The notes beneath the pieces are model-generated. The model was not told where the DNA came from. It worked only from the letters and a program-made list of their open reading frames with translations, and did no database searches. A program made the translations under genes and the position numbers. A stretch of DNA of 64,000 bases from the NCBI RefSeq assembly GCF_035984655.1, contig NZ_JAXCHT010000005.1, positions 106,823-170,822 of the forward strand, read 5' to 3'. This DNA is from Actimicrobium sp035984655 (GTDB taxonomy: Bacteria > Pseudomonadota > Gammaproteobacteria > Burkholderiales > Burkholderiaceae_D). This document shows, in pieces, positions 41,775-51,540 of the stretch. Numbering within the stretch: position 1 is the first letter of the stretch; every line of letters begins with the position of its first letter.

Positions 41775-44464
41775 CAGCGCTGCTGACCGACTGGTTCAGC
41801 GGCGTCTTGCTGCGTCGGCGCCGGCGCCGCCATTTCAGCCGCCATCGGCTGATTGATACGCTGGCCGGGCAGGGGCCGGCGCAACCGCCGTCGGACCAAC
41901 TCGGGCGGCTGTTGATGCAAGCTGCCAGCGATGCACCGGCCGACGCGCTGGCGCGACTGGCGTCGCACGCCGATGGATTGACGGTCGCCGAAGCCCGCCG
42001 CAATCTGCGCCGCCTGGGGCCGAACGAAGTCGCTCATGACAAACCGCTGCCGTGGTGGTTGCACCTGTGGCACTGCTATGCCAATCCATTCAATCTGCTG
42101 CTGTCGGTGCTGGCGCTGTTGTCGGCACTGAGCGGCGACAGCAAGGCGACGGTGGTGATAGGCGTGATGGTGGTGCTGAGCACCGCCATCCGCTTCGTGC
42201 AGGAGGGGCGCTCGCATCGTGCGCTCGACAGCCTGAAAACGCTGGTGAGCAACTCCGCCACCGTGTTGCGGCAAGGCGTGCAGCACGACATCCCGTTGCG
42301 CGAGGTGGTGCCGGGCGACCTCGTGGTGCTGTCCGCCGGCGACATGATCCCGGCCGACTGTCGCGTCATGAGCGCGCGCGACCTGTTTGTCGGACAAGCC
42401 GCATTGACCGGTGAATCGCTGCCGCTCGAAAAGTTTGCCGAGCGACGCGGCAAGGCTAGCGCACCGCTGGAGCAGAGCAATCTGGTCTTCATGGGCACCA
42501 ACGTGGTCTCGGGCGCGGCGACAGCGCTGGTGATCGGCACCGGCGGCAAGACCTTTTTCGGCACCCTGGCCCTTAGCGCCAGCCACACCGAGAGCACGCC
42601 GAATGCCTTCCAGGCCGGTGTCAACAGCGTGAGCTGGCTGCTGATCCGGTTTGCGCTGGTGATGGTGCCGATTGTGTTGCTGGTCAATGGCTTCACCAAG
42701 GGCGACTGGACCGAAGCGGCGCTGTTTGCCTTGTCGGTTGCGGTGGGGCTGACGCCGGAGATGCTGCCGATGATCGTGACCACCACGCTGGCCAAAGGCG
42801 CGGTGCTGCTGTCGCGCAAAAAGGTGGTCGTCAAGCGCCTTGATGCGATCCAGAACTTTGGCGCCATGGACGTGCTGTGCACCGACAAGACGGGCACGCT
42901 GACGCAGGACAAGATCGCGCTGGCGCACAAGCTCGACGCGTTCGGCCAACCGTCGAGCGAGGTGCTGCACTACGCGTTCCTGAACAGCCATTACCAGACC
43001 GGCCTGAAAAATCTGCTCGATCGCGCGGTGCTCGAACACGTCGAGTTGCCGCTCGAATTGAAGCTGGAGCAGGACTACCGCAAGATCGACGAAATACCGT
43101 TTGATTTCACGCGCAGGCGCATGTCGGTGGTGGTCGCACGCGCTGACGGGCAACACCAGTTGATCTGCAAGGGCGCACTGGAAGAGACCCTGGCGATCTG
43201 CACCCTGGTGCGGCGCGCAGCGCAGGATGTGCCGCTCGATGGCGCACTGCTGGCGCAGGCGCAACAGGTGGCGCAACGGCTCGGCGCGGAGGGCTTGCGG
43301 GTGGTGGCGGTGGCGCTCAAGACCTTGCCGCCGGACCAGTCGGTGTATGCGGTTGCCGACGAATCGGCGCTGACGCTGATCGGCTTCATTGCATTTCTCG
43401 ACCCGCCCAAGGATTCGGCCGCACCGGCGCTGCTGGCGCTGGCTGCGCATGGCATCGCCGTCAAGGTGCTGACCGGCGACAACGCACTCGTCACGCAGCG
43501 AGTCTGTCGGCAGGTCGGCTTGCCCGGCACGGCCTTGCTGCTGGGCCCCGAGGTCGATGCGATGGACGACGCCGCGCTGGCGCTGGCGGTCGAGCAGCAT
43601 CAGTTGTTTGCCAAGCTCATGCCGATGCACAAGGAGCGCATCGTGCGGGCGCTGCGTGCCAACGGCCACGTGGTCGGCTTCATGGGCGATGGCATCAATG
43701 ATGCACCGGCGCTGCGCGCGGCCGATATAGGCATCTCGGTCGACTCGGCAGTGGATATCGCCAAGGAGGCCGCCGACATCATCCTGCTCGAAAAAAGCCT
43801 GCTGGTGCTAGACGATGGCGTCGTACAGGGGCGCATCACCTTCTGCAACATGCTCAAGTACATTCACATGACGGCCAGTTCCAACTTCGGCAACGTGCTG
43901 TCGGTGCTGGTGGCCAGCGCCTTCCTTCCGTTCCTGCCGATGCTGCCGCTGCAGCTGCTGGTGCAGAATCTGCTGTATGACATCGCGCAAACCGGCATTC
44001 CGTTCGACAACGTCGATGACGAACTGGTCAGCAAGCCGCTGCAATGGAATCCGGGCGATATCGGCCGCTTCATGGGATTCTTCGGTCCGATCAGCTCGCT
44101 GTTTGACCTCGCCACGTTTGCGCTGATGTGGTGGGTGTTCGATGCCAACTCGGTGGCGACCCAGAGTCTGTTTCAATCCGGCTGGTTCGTCGTCGGCCTG
44201 CTGACCCAGACACTGGTGGTGCACATGCTGCGCACGCCGAAACTGCCCTTCATCGAAAGCCGCGCCGCCGCCCCGTTGCTCTGGCTGACGCTGGCGATCA
44301 TGGCCTTCGGCCTGTTCCTGCCACAGGGGCCACTGGCCGGATACTTCCGGTTAACCCCGTTGCCGCCGGCGTACTTTGGCTGGCTGGCGTTGATCCTGTT
44401 TGGCTACTGCCTCCTGACCACCGGCATGAAGCGGTTTTATCTGCGCCGCTACGGCTGGCAATAA
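41771..44464 (+). CDS. mgtA: Magnesium-translocating P-type ATPase (MgtA/MgtB family)
   Basis: The 897-residue protein is full length for P-type IIIB ATPases. It has the TGES loop (LTGESLPLEK), the phosphorylation site DKTGTLT with Asp372, a hinge MGDGINDAPALRAADIGISVDSAVDIAKEAAD and about ten hydrophobic segments. The C-terminal helices carry the QNLLYDIAQTGIPFDNVD segment typical of MgtA. It imports Mg2+ with ATP hydrolysis at the inner membrane. The start overlaps the dikinase-like gene stop (ATGA), so it is the last gene of the FNR-type run. No mgtA leader riboswitch can apply because there is no separate leader. Confidence 0.9.
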   Translation: MTALLTDWFSGVLLRRRRRRHFSRHRLIDTLAGQGPAQPPSDQLGRLLMQAASDAPADALARLASHADGLTVAEARRNLRRLGPNEVAHDKPLPWWLHLWHCYANPFNLLLSVLALLSALSGDSKATVVIGVMVVLSTAIRFVQEGRSHRALDSLKTLVSNSATVLRQGVQHDIPLREVVPGDLVVLSAGDMIPADCRVMSARDLFVGQAALTGESLPLEKFAERRGKASAPLEQSNLVFMGTNVVSGAATALVIGTGGKTFFGTLALSASHTESTPNAFQAGVNSVSWLLIRFALVMVPIVLLVNGFTKGDWTEAALFALSVAVGLTPEMLPMIVTTTLAKGAVLLSRKKVVVKRLDAIQNFGAMDVLCTDKTGTLTQDKIALAHKLDAFGQPSSEVLHYAFLNSHYQTGLKNLLDRAVLEHVELPLELKLEQDYRKIDEIPFDFTRRRMSVVVARADGQHQLICKGALEETLAICTLVRRAAQDVPLDGALLAQAQQVAQRLGAEGLRVVAVALKTLPPDQSVYAVADESALTLIGFIAFLDPPKDSAAPALLALAAHGIAVKVLTGDNALVTQRVCRQVGLPGTALLLGPEVDAMDDAALALAVEQHQLFAKLMPMHKERIVRALRANGHVVGFMGDGINDAPALRAADIGISVDSAVDIAKEAADIILLEKSLLVLDDGVVQGRITFCNMLKYIHMTASSNFGNVLSVLVASAFLPFLPMLPLQLLVQNLLYDIAQTGIPFDNVDDELVSKPLQWNPGDIGRFMGFFGPISSLFDLATFALMWWVFDANSVATQSLFQSGWFVVGLLTQTLVVHMLRTPKLPFIESRAAAPLLWLTLAIMAFGLFLPQGPLAGYFRLTPLPPAYFGWLALILFGYCLLTTGMKRFYLRRYGWQ

Positions 44465-44766
44465 ACGCATCGCGAACGATTGTGGATTCTACGTAATCAA
44501 CGCGTTTTGCCGGCACGGGCGTGGTATTTTTCTCTCACGCAGAGAAACAGTTGCTGGCAGTGCCAGACCGCCTTTTTGTTTCCTGTTGCGATGCAATAAG
44601 AAGCGCCTGCGGTGTGCGGAAAAAAGCAGGACGCAAAAAAATTTGGACGGCGGCGCGTGGTTTTATCAGCCTGTGCGGCGCTGCAGCATCGAAATGCATT
44701 GACGCTTTAAGCACGACCGTACAAAAATCAGCCTCGTGATTTTATAAAAACAATTCAGGAGACAAG
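44465..44766. other. 302-bp intergenic region, no gene seen
   Basis: This gap separates the Mg2+ ATPase gene from the acyl-CoA ligase gene. A 72-codon open frame at 44521-44739 resembles nothing known and is not called. No convincing hairpin terminator is seen. A TTGACG at 44699-44704 has no -10 at normal spacing. The last 12 bases contain the Shine-Dalgarno AGGAG of the next gene. Confidence 0.5.
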
Positions 44767-46419
44767 ATGGCGTCGTATCCAAAGAGCCCGTTGATGGGCC
44801 AGATGATGGATCAGCCTTTGCTGATCTCCAGCATCATCCAGCATGCCGATCGCCATTTCGGGAAAACCGAGATCGTTTCGCGCCGGGTTGAAGGCGATAT
44901 TCACCGGTACACCTATCACGATTGCCATACGCGTTCGCGGCAACTGGCCAACGCCCTGGCGACTCTGGGCGTGCGCATGGGCGACCGGGTTGCCACGCTG
45001 GCGTGGAATGGGTACCGGCATCTGGAAGCGTATTACGGCGTGTCAGGCTCGGGCGCCGTGCTGCACACGATCAATCCTCGCCTGCATCCGGAGCAGATTG
45101 CTTACATCGCCAATCACGCCGAAGACCAATATCTGCTGTTCGACATGACCTTCCTGCCGCTGGTCGAGGCCTTCGCCGCGCACTGCAAGACCGTCAAGGG
45201 CTTCATTGCGCTGTGCGACCGCGAGCACATGCCAGCCGACAGCAAGATCCCCAACCTGCTGTGTTACGAAGAATTGCTGGCCGACGCCTCGCCTGACTAC
45301 GTCTGGCCGCTGTTCGACGAATACTCGGCCTCCAGCCTGTGCTACACCTCCGGCACGACCGGCAATCCGAAGGGCGCGCTGTATTCGCATCGCTCGACGG
45401 TGCTGCACTCGTATGCCTCGACCATGCCCGACAGCCTGAACGTCTCCGGTCGCGATGTCGTGCTGCCGGTGGTACCGATGTTTCATGTGAACGCATGGGG
45501 CCTGCCGTATTCGGTGCCGCTGACCGGCGCCAAGATGGTCTTTCCAGGCGGCTCGCTCGATGGCAAGTCACTGTATGAGTTGTTCGAGCAGGAGAAGGTG
45601 ACCTTCTCCGCCGGCGTTCCGACCGTCTGGCTGGGCCTGTTGAATTTCATGGCGCAGCACGACCTGCAGTTTTCCTCGTTCAAGCGCACCGTGATTGGCG
45701 GCTCGGCCTGTCCGCCGGCGATGATGAAGACGCTGCGCCACAAGTACGGCATCGAAGTCGTACACGCGTGGGGCATGACCGAAATGTCGCCGCTGGGCAC
45801 AGCCTGCACGCTGCAGGCCAAGCACATGGAGCTGTCCGAGGACGCCAAGCAGGCCATTCTGGAAAAACAGGGTCATGCGATTTATGGCGTCGACATCAAG
45901 ATCGTCGACGATGCCGGCCTCGAGCTGCCGTGGGACGGAAAAACGTACGGCAACCTGCTGGTCAAGGGGCCATGGATCATCTCCAGCTATTTCCGTGAAG
46001 AGGGCGGCAAGGTGCTCGAAGACGGCTGGTTCCCGACCGGCGACGTCGCTACCATCGACGCCGACGGGTACATGCAGATTACCGACCGCAGCAAGGACGT
46101 GATCAAGTCCGGCGGCGAATGGATCGGCACCATCGATCTTGAAAACATTGCGATGGCCCATCCGGCTGTGCTGCAAGCGGCGTGCATTGGCGTGTTTCAT
46201 CCGAAGTGGGATGAGCGGCCGCTGCTGATCGTGGTCAAGCGTCCAGGTGTCGATGTGACGAGGGAAGAATTGTTGGCCTTCTACGACGGCAAGATCGCCA
46301 AGTGGTGGACACCCGACGATGTGACGTTTGTCGATGCGCTGCCGATTGGCGCAACCGGCAAATTGTTGAAAAACAAAATGCGGGAGCAATTCAAGGACTA
46401 CAAGCTGCCTACCGCATAG
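44767..46419 (+). CDS. Fatty-acyl-CoA synthetase / acyl-CoA ligase (AMP-forming)
   Basis: The 550-residue protein belongs to the adenylate-forming superfamily, in the medium/long-chain acyl-CoA ligase (AlkK-like) group. The P-loop-like motif SSLCYTSGTTGNPKGALYSH, the HAWGMTEMSP segment, GWFPTGDVATIDADGY and the catalytic lysine region PIGATGKLLKNKMREQF are all present. It activates a carboxylic acid to its CoA ester using ATP. It stands just upstream of a Liv-type ABC system and a beta-oxidation enzyme, so it probably activates what that system imports. Confidence 0.92.
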   Translation: MASYPKSPLMGQMMDQPLLISSIIQHADRHFGKTEIVSRRVEGDIHRYTYHDCHTRSRQLANALATLGVRMGDRVATLAWNGYRHLEAYYGVSGSGAVLHTINPRLHPEQIAYIANHAEDQYLLFDMTFLPLVEAFAAHCKTVKGFIALCDREHMPADSKIPNLLCYEELLADASPDYVWPLFDEYSASSLCYTSGTTGNPKGALYSHRSTVLHSYASTMPDSLNVSGRDVVLPVVPMFHVNAWGLPYSVPLTGAKMVFPGGSLDGKSLYELFEQEKVTFSAGVPTVWLGLLNFMAQHDLQFSSFKRTVIGGSACPPAMMKTLRHKYGIEVVHAWGMTEMSPLGTACTLQAKHMELSEDAKQAILEKQGHAIYGVDIKIVDDAGLELPWDGKTYGNLLVKGPWIISSYFREEGGKVLEDGWFPTGDVATIDADGYMQITDRSKDVIKSGGEWIGTIDLENIAMAHPAVLQAACIGVFHPKWDERPLLIVVKRPGVDVTREELLAFYDGKIAKWWTPDDVTFVDALPIGATGKLLKNKMREQFKDYKLPTA

Positions 46420-46472
46420 TTGTTCGTTACCGTTGTTCTGCAGTATCCATAAAACATAAAAGGAAGAGACAA

Positions 46473-47717
46473 ATGATGACCCCGTTCCGCCCACTTGTGC
46501 TTGTGCTGTCCCTGGCTGCGGCGTTCGCCGCTCCGGTTGCTGTCGCCGAAAATGTCAAGATCGCCTTCATCGATACGCTGTCCGGCCCGTTTGCGCCGAT
46601 CGGATCGAATGAACTGAAAAGTTTTCAAATGTTCGCCGAAACCGTCAACCAGCAAAAGCTGGCTGGCGACAACACCCTCGAATATGTCGGCTTCGACAAC
46701 AAGGGCAGTCCGCAGGAATCGCTGACCCAGCTCAAGAACGTGATCGACCAGGGCTACCGCTACATCACCCAGGGCAATGGCTCGGGTGTGGCACTGGCCC
46801 TGATCGATGCGATCAACAAACACAACGAACGCAATCCGGGCAAGGAAATCCTGTTCCTCAATCACGCCGCGATTGATCCTGACCTGACCAACAGCAAATG
46901 CAGCTTCTGGCACTTCCGCTTCGACGCCAACTCGGACATGAAGATGGAAGCGCTGACGTCGTTCATGGCCAAGGACCAGGCAATCAAGAAGGTCTACATC
47001 ATCGGCCAGAACTACGCGCATGGTCATCAGGTCACACGCGCTGCCAAGGAATACCTCAAGCGCAAGCGTCCTGACATCCAGATCGTCGGCGACGATTTGC
47101 ATCCGATCGGCCAGGTCAAGGATTTCTCGCCGTACGTGGCCAAGATCAAGGCCTCCGGCGCCGACACCGTCATTACCGGTAACTGGGGCGCCGACCTGGC
47201 GCTGCTGATCAAGGCCGCCAAGGACGCCGATCTGAAGGCGAATTTCTACACCTATTACGCCGGCACCACCGGCGTGCCGACGGCAATGGGCCCGTCCGGC
47301 GCCGATCGCGTGAAGATGATCGCCTACTGGCATCCGAACAATGAAACGTTCAGCGGCAAGGAAGTGGTCGACGCGTTCAAGAAGAAGAACAACGACGACT
47401 TCTATGCGCTGGCCACCTACTCGATCACCAACATGCTGGCGCGTGCCATGAAAGATGCCAAGTCGACCGACCCGATCAAGGTGGCGCTGGCGCTGGAAGG
47501 CATGAAATTCAAGGATCTGAATGGCGAAGTCGAAATGCGCAAGGGCGATCACCAGTTGTTGCAGCCTCTGTACATCGCGACCTGGTCCAAGGTCGATGGC
47601 AAGGCCGTCAAGTTCGATCAGGAAAACACCGGCTATGGCTGGAAGACCGATCAGAAAGTTGATACGTATGTCGCCACGCAGCCAACCTCCTGCCAAATGA
47701 AACGTCCAGGCGCCTGA
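46473..47717 (+). CDS. ABC transporter substrate-binding protein (system 2, first)
   Basis: The 414-residue protein has a clear signal peptide (hydrophobic core followed by PVAVAE, cleavage near residue 24) and the Peripla_BP_6 fold start ENVKIAFIDTLSGPFAPIG. It resembles binding proteins that accompany acyl-CoA ligases and take up aromatic or aliphatic acids more than true LivJ. AGGA lies 8 nt before the first of two ATG codons. It opens the transporter part of the operon. Confidence 0.88.
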   Translation: MMTPFRPLVLVLSLAAAFAAPVAVAENVKIAFIDTLSGPFAPIGSNELKSFQMFAETVNQQKLAGDNTLEYVGFDNKGSPQESLTQLKNVIDQGYRYITQGNGSGVALALIDAINKHNERNPGKEILFLNHAAIDPDLTNSKCSFWHFRFDANSDMKMEALTSFMAKDQAIKKVYIIGQNYAHGHQVTRAAKEYLKRKRPDIQIVGDDLHPIGQVKDFSPYVAKIKASGADTVITGNWGADLALLIKAAKDADLKANFYTYYAGTTGVPTAMGPSGADRVKMIAYWHPNNETFSGKEVVDAFKKKNNDDFYALATYSITNMLARAMKDAKSTDPIKVALALEGMKFKDLNGEVEMRKGDHQLLQPLYIATWSKVDGKAVKFDQENTGYGWKTDQKVDTYVATQPTSCQMKRPGA

Positions 47718-47802
47718 CGCCTGTGCAGCGCGATCGTGATCCGGTCGCGCTGCCGTTTTTCGCACTTCCGCTTTTCCCCATTTTGTCGAACAGGATAACC
47801 AC

Positions 47803-48750
47803 GTGGAATTCACGCTAATCACCTTGCTCAACGGCTTGAGCTATGGACTGCTGCTGTTCATGCTTTCGTCGGGGCTGACGCTGATCTTCAGCATGATGGG
47901 CGTGCTGAATTTTGCGCACGCAAGTTTCTACATGCTTGGTGCGTATTTCGCCTACACCATCGCCAGCGTGCTCGGCTTCTGGCCAGCGCTGGTGGTCGCA
48001 CCGCTGGTCGTCGGCGCACTTGGTGCGCTGGTCGAGCGCTTCGGTTTGCGTTCGGTGCACAAGTACGGCCATATTCCCGAACTGTTGTTTACGTTCGGCC
48101 TGTCGTACGTGATCGTCGAGCTGGTGCAGTTGATCTGGGGCCGGTCGACGGTCCCGTACAAGATTCCTGCCGAACTCGATGGCCCGCTGTTCACGTTGTA
48201 CACCACCACCTTCCCGATCTATCGCGGCTTCATGATGCTCATTGCGTTGCTGATGCTGCTGGCGATTTATCTGGTATTGACACGCACCCGCATCGGCCTG
48301 GTGATCCAGGCTGCGCTGACCCACCCGGACACGGTCGAAACGCTGGGCCATAACGTGCCGCGCGTGCTGATGCTGGTGTTTGGCGGCGGTTGCGCGCTGG
48401 CCGGGCTGGCCGGCGTCATCGGCGGCAATGCCTTCGTGACCGAACCGGGCATGGCCGGCACGGTCGGCAGCATCATCTTCGTGGTGGTGGTGGTCGGCGG
48501 CATGGGTTCGCTGGTCGGTGCACTGCTGGCATCGCTGCTAATCGGCGTGCTGCAAACCTTCGCGGTGGCGATCGATTACTCGTTCATCAGCCTGCTGTCG
48601 CAGTTCGGCGCCGAGATCACGGCGGCCACGCCGGGCTATGCGGTCCTCAAACTCACCATTTCACAGGTCGCGCCCATCATGCCGTACCTGTTGCTGGTAC
48701 TGATTCTGATCTTCAGGCCCAAGGGCTTGATGGGTACACGAGAGGGATGA
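47803..48750 (+). CDS. ABC transporter permease, LivH family (system 2)
   Basis: The 315-residue membrane protein has the LivH pattern (GLSYGLLLFMLSSGLTLIFSMMGVLNFAHASFYMLGAY) and about eight hydrophobic segments. It starts at GTG 47803 with AGGA upstream. Its stop overlaps the start of the second permease as ATGA at 48747. Confidence 0.9.
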   Translation: MEFTLITLLNGLSYGLLLFMLSSGLTLIFSMMGVLNFAHASFYMLGAYFAYTIASVLGFWPALVVAPLVVGALGALVERFGLRSVHKYGHIPELLFTFGLSYVIVELVQLIWGRSTVPYKIPAELDGPLFTLYTTTFPIYRGFMMLIALLMLLAIYLVLTRTRIGLVIQAALTHPDTVETLGHNVPRVLMLVFGGGCALAGLAGVIGGNAFVTEPGMAGTVGSIIFVVVVVGGMGSLVGALLASLLIGVLQTFAVAIDYSFISLLSQFGAEITAATPGYAVLKLTISQVAPIMPYLLLVLILIFRPKGLMGTREG

Positions 48751-50024
48751 CGATGACTTACCAACCACTCAATCTCGCACGCTGGATCATCTGGTCAGGC
48801 TTCGCCCTGTTGCTGATTGTTGCGCCGCTGCTGTTCCATTCCGGCGCCTCGCTGTCACTGCTGTCGCAAATGGGCACGGTGATGATTTTCGCACTGTCGT
48901 TCAACATGCTGCTGGGGCAGGGCGGCATGCTGTCGTTCGGCCATGCGGTGTACTCCGGCCTTGGCGCCTTCTTCGCGATCCATGCGATGAATCTGGCCAC
49001 CGCCGGCGCGCCGATTCCGGTCACGCTGATTCCGCTCATCGGCGGGATCGCCGGGATGGGCTTCGGCGTGCTGTTCGGCTATGTCACGACCAAGAAGAGT
49101 GGCACCACGTTCTCGATGATCACGCTTGGTCTGGTGGAGCTGGTGTTCGCGGCCTCGCTGATGTTTCCGGAGTTCTTTGGGGGCGAGGGCGGTGTCTCGA
49201 CCAATCGCGTCATCGGCAAGGCGTTCCTGGGGGTGACCTTCGGCCCGCAGATCCAGGTGTACTACCTGATCGCCGCGTGGCTGTTCGTCAGCACCGCCGG
49301 CATGTACGCGTTCACGCAAACGCCGCTGGGCCGCATCACCAATGCGGTACGCGACAATCCGGAGCGGGTCGAATTCATTGGCTACGACACGCAATGGGTG
49401 CGCTACATGACGCTGATCCTGTCGGCCTTCTTTGCCGGCATTGCTGGTGGCCTGTCGGCGATCAACTTTGAAATTGTCAGCGCCGAGAATGTCAGTGCGA
49501 TCCGCTCCGGCAGCGTGCTGCTGTTCACCTTCATCGGCGGTATTGGCTTCTTCTTCGGGCCGATGATTGGCGCCGTGATCGGTATCTTCCTGACCGTCAT
49601 GCTGTCGGATTTCACCAAGGCCTGGCAACTGTATCTGGGCGTGTTCTTCATCCTGATCGTGATGTATGCGCCGGGCGGCGTGGCGAGCCTGCTGATGATG
49701 AATGTCCAGCTCATGGTGCACGGGAAATTCAAGCGGGTCGCGCCGCTGCTGGGCGCCATTTGCGCGAGCGTGCTGGTGATCTTCGCCGGCGCGGCAACGC
49801 TGATTGAAATGCTGTACCACGTCACGCTCGATGCCGGCACCGGCCCGATGATGCGACTGGTCGGCACCGAGATCAATACGGCGGCGCCGACCGCCTGGAT
49901 CGTCGGCGTGGTGCTGGTGGCCATCGGCACGTTTGCCTTTCGTCGTGTCAAAACGCCGTTCCAACACGTCTGGAGTGAAGTGAGTACCGAAATCGAAGCA
50001 GCTACCCGAAAGGCCGAGGCATGA
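48747..50024 (+). CDS. ABC transporter permease, LivM family (system 2)
   Basis: The 425-residue protein has about ten hydrophobic segments with the LivM markers GQGGMLSFGHAVYSGLGAFFA and the coupling region NAVRDNPERVEFIGYD. It is longer than usual (about 330-360) because of an extra C-terminal membrane region of about 80 residues after the normal end. Two ATG codons (48747 and 48753) are possible; the first overlaps the livH stop. Confidence 0.88.
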   Translation: MTMTYQPLNLARWIIWSGFALLLIVAPLLFHSGASLSLLSQMGTVMIFALSFNMLLGQGGMLSFGHAVYSGLGAFFAIHAMNLATAGAPIPVTLIPLIGGIAGMGFGVLFGYVTTKKSGTTFSMITLGLVELVFAASLMFPEFFGGEGGVSTNRVIGKAFLGVTFGPQIQVYYLIAAWLFVSTAGMYAFTQTPLGRITNAVRDNPERVEFIGYDTQWVRYMTLILSAFFAGIAGGLSAINFEIVSAENVSAIRSGSVLLFTFIGGIGFFFGPMIGAVIGIFLTVMLSDFTKAWQLYLGVFFILIVMYAPGGVASLLMMNVQLMVHGKFKRVAPLLGAICASVLVIFAGAATLIEMLYHVTLDAGTGPMMRLVGTEINTAAPTAWIVGVVLVAIGTFAFRRVKTPFQHVWSEVSTEIEAATRKAEA

Positions 50025-50788
50025 GCGCCTATTCGCTGGAATTGAAGGATGTCAGCAAGCGTTTCGGCAAATCCGAAATCATTCGCGGCACCAATCTGCA
50101 AGTCCCCACCGGCGAGCGTTTCGCGGTGATTGGTCCGAACGGCGCCGGCAAGTCGACGCTGTTCAACCTGATCTCGGGACGCTTTGGCATTAGCAGCGGC
50201 GACATCCTGCTCAATGGCGTGAGCACGGTCGGTTTGCGGCCGTTCGAAATCAACCGTCTGGGCCTGTCGCGCAGCTTTCAGATCACGAATATCTTCCATC
50301 GGCTGAGCGTGTATGAAAACCTGCGTTGCGCCGTGCTCTGGTCGCTCGGCTACAAGTATTCGTTCTGGCATCGCCTGAATGGCTTGAAGGATGCGCACGA
50401 ACGCGCCGAAGCGGTGCTGGAGCAGATTGGCCTGAAGCGCCGCCGTGCCACCGCGGCCGGCCTGCTGACCTACGCCGAACAACGCGCCCTTGAAATCGGC
50501 ATCACCATCGCCGGCGGCGCCGACGTGATCCTGCTCGACGAGCCAACCGCCGGCATGAGCCGTTCCGAATCCGATGCGGCGGTGGAGTTGATCCGCAAGG
50601 TCACGGTCGGCAAGACCCTGTTGATGGTCGAGCACGACATGAGCGTGGTGTTCGGACTGGCCGACAAGATTGCGGTGCTGGTCTATGGCGAGATGATTGC
50701 CTGCGACACCCCGGCCAATATCCGCGGCAACGCCAAAGTCCAGGAAGCCTATCTGGGCGGCCATGCACCGGTGGAGGCAGCAGCATGA
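50021..50788 (+). CDS. ABC transporter ATP-binding protein, LivG family (system 2)
   Basis: The 255-residue ATPase has Walker A GPNGAGKST with its lysine, the signature region AEQRALEIGITIAGG and Walker B VILLDEPTAGM. It overlaps the upstream permease and the downstream ATPase by four bases each. As its partner has an altered P-loop, this subunit may supply the main hydrolysis site. Confidence 0.9.
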   Translation: MSAYSLELKDVSKRFGKSEIIRGTNLQVPTGERFAVIGPNGAGKSTLFNLISGRFGISSGDILLNGVSTVGLRPFEINRLGLSRSFQITNIFHRLSVYENLRCAVLWSLGYKYSFWHRLNGLKDAHERAEAVLEQIGLKRRRATAAGLLTYAEQRALEIGITIAGGADVILLDEPTAGMSRSESDAAVELIRKVTVGKTLLMVEHDMSVVFGLADKIAVLVYGEMIACDTPANIRGNAKVQEAYLGGHAPVEAAA

Positions 50789-51486
50789 CAGCACTCCTCG
50801 ATATTCATGATCTGCATGCCTACTACGGCAAGAGCCATGTCCTGCATGGTGTCAACCTGGTTGTCAATGAAGGTGAAATCGTCAGTCTGCTGGGACGCAA
50901 CGGCGTGGGTCGCTCGACCACAGTGCGCTCGGCCATGGGACTGGTGCAGGCGACCGGCTCGATCCTGTTCAAGGGCGAGGAACTGCTTGGCCTGAAAGCG
51001 TTTCAAATTGCCCACAAGGGCCTGGGCTACGTGCCCGAAAACCGCGACATCTTTCCTTCGCTGACGGTCGAGCAGAACCTGATCCTCGGCGAAAAGAAGG
51101 GGCATAAATCGCGCTGGACCATCAACGACATGTACCAGATGTTCCCGCGCCTGCGTGAGCGTCAGCACACTGCTGCCGGCGTGCTGTCCGGCGGCGAGCA
51201 GCAGATGCTCACGCTGTGCCGCACGCTGATGGGCGATCCCGACCTGATCATGATTGATGAGCCGACCGAAGGACTGGCGCCGAAGATCGTCGACCTGGTG
51301 GCCGAATACCTGAACGCCCTGAAGAATCGCGGCATTTCGATTTTGCTGGTGGAGCAGAAGCTGGCCATCGCGCTGGATATCTCGCAACGGGTCTACGTGA
51401 TGGGGCACGGTTCGATTGTGTTTGAAGGAACGCCTGACGAACTCAGACGCAATGGCGCCATCCGCAAGGAATGGCTGGAAGTGTAG
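50785..51486 (+). CDS. ABC transporter ATP-binding protein, LivF family, with Walker A Lys-to-Arg change (system 2)
   Basis: The 233-residue ATPase has signature LSGGEQQMLTLCRTLMG and Walker B LIMIDEPTEGLAP. The Walker A reads GRNGVGRST, with arginine (codon CGC at 50911, residue 43) where the lysine normally binds ATP phosphates. The LivF of the first system in this window keeps the lysine. I have a recollection of the same change in other Burkholderiales LivF proteins, so it may be a subfamily trait rather than a mutation. Confidence 0.88.
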   Translation: MTALLDIHDLHAYYGKSHVLHGVNLVVNEGEIVSLLGRNGVGRSTTVRSAMGLVQATGSILFKGEELLGLKAFQIAHKGLGYVPENRDIFPSLTVEQNLILGEKKGHKSRWTINDMYQMFPRLRERQHTAAGVLSGGEQQMLTLCRTLMGDPDLIMIDEPTEGLAPKIVDLVAEYLNALKNRGISILLVEQKLAIALDISQRVYVMGHGSIVFEGTPDELRRNGAIRKEWLEV

Positions 51487-51540
51487 TCCCGGTGCGCTGC
51501 CCTTGAAATCACTGCGCCGATGTTACCAATGAGGACCACA

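Noticed and set aside
44699..44727. TTGACG as a promoter for the acyl-CoA ligase
   Set aside because: No acceptable -10 hexamer at 16-18 bp spacing (CAAAAA at 17 bp).
44521..44739. 72-codon frame between the Mg2+ ATPase and the acyl-CoA ligase
   Set aside because: No recognisable domain, no ribosome site and no neighbour coupling.
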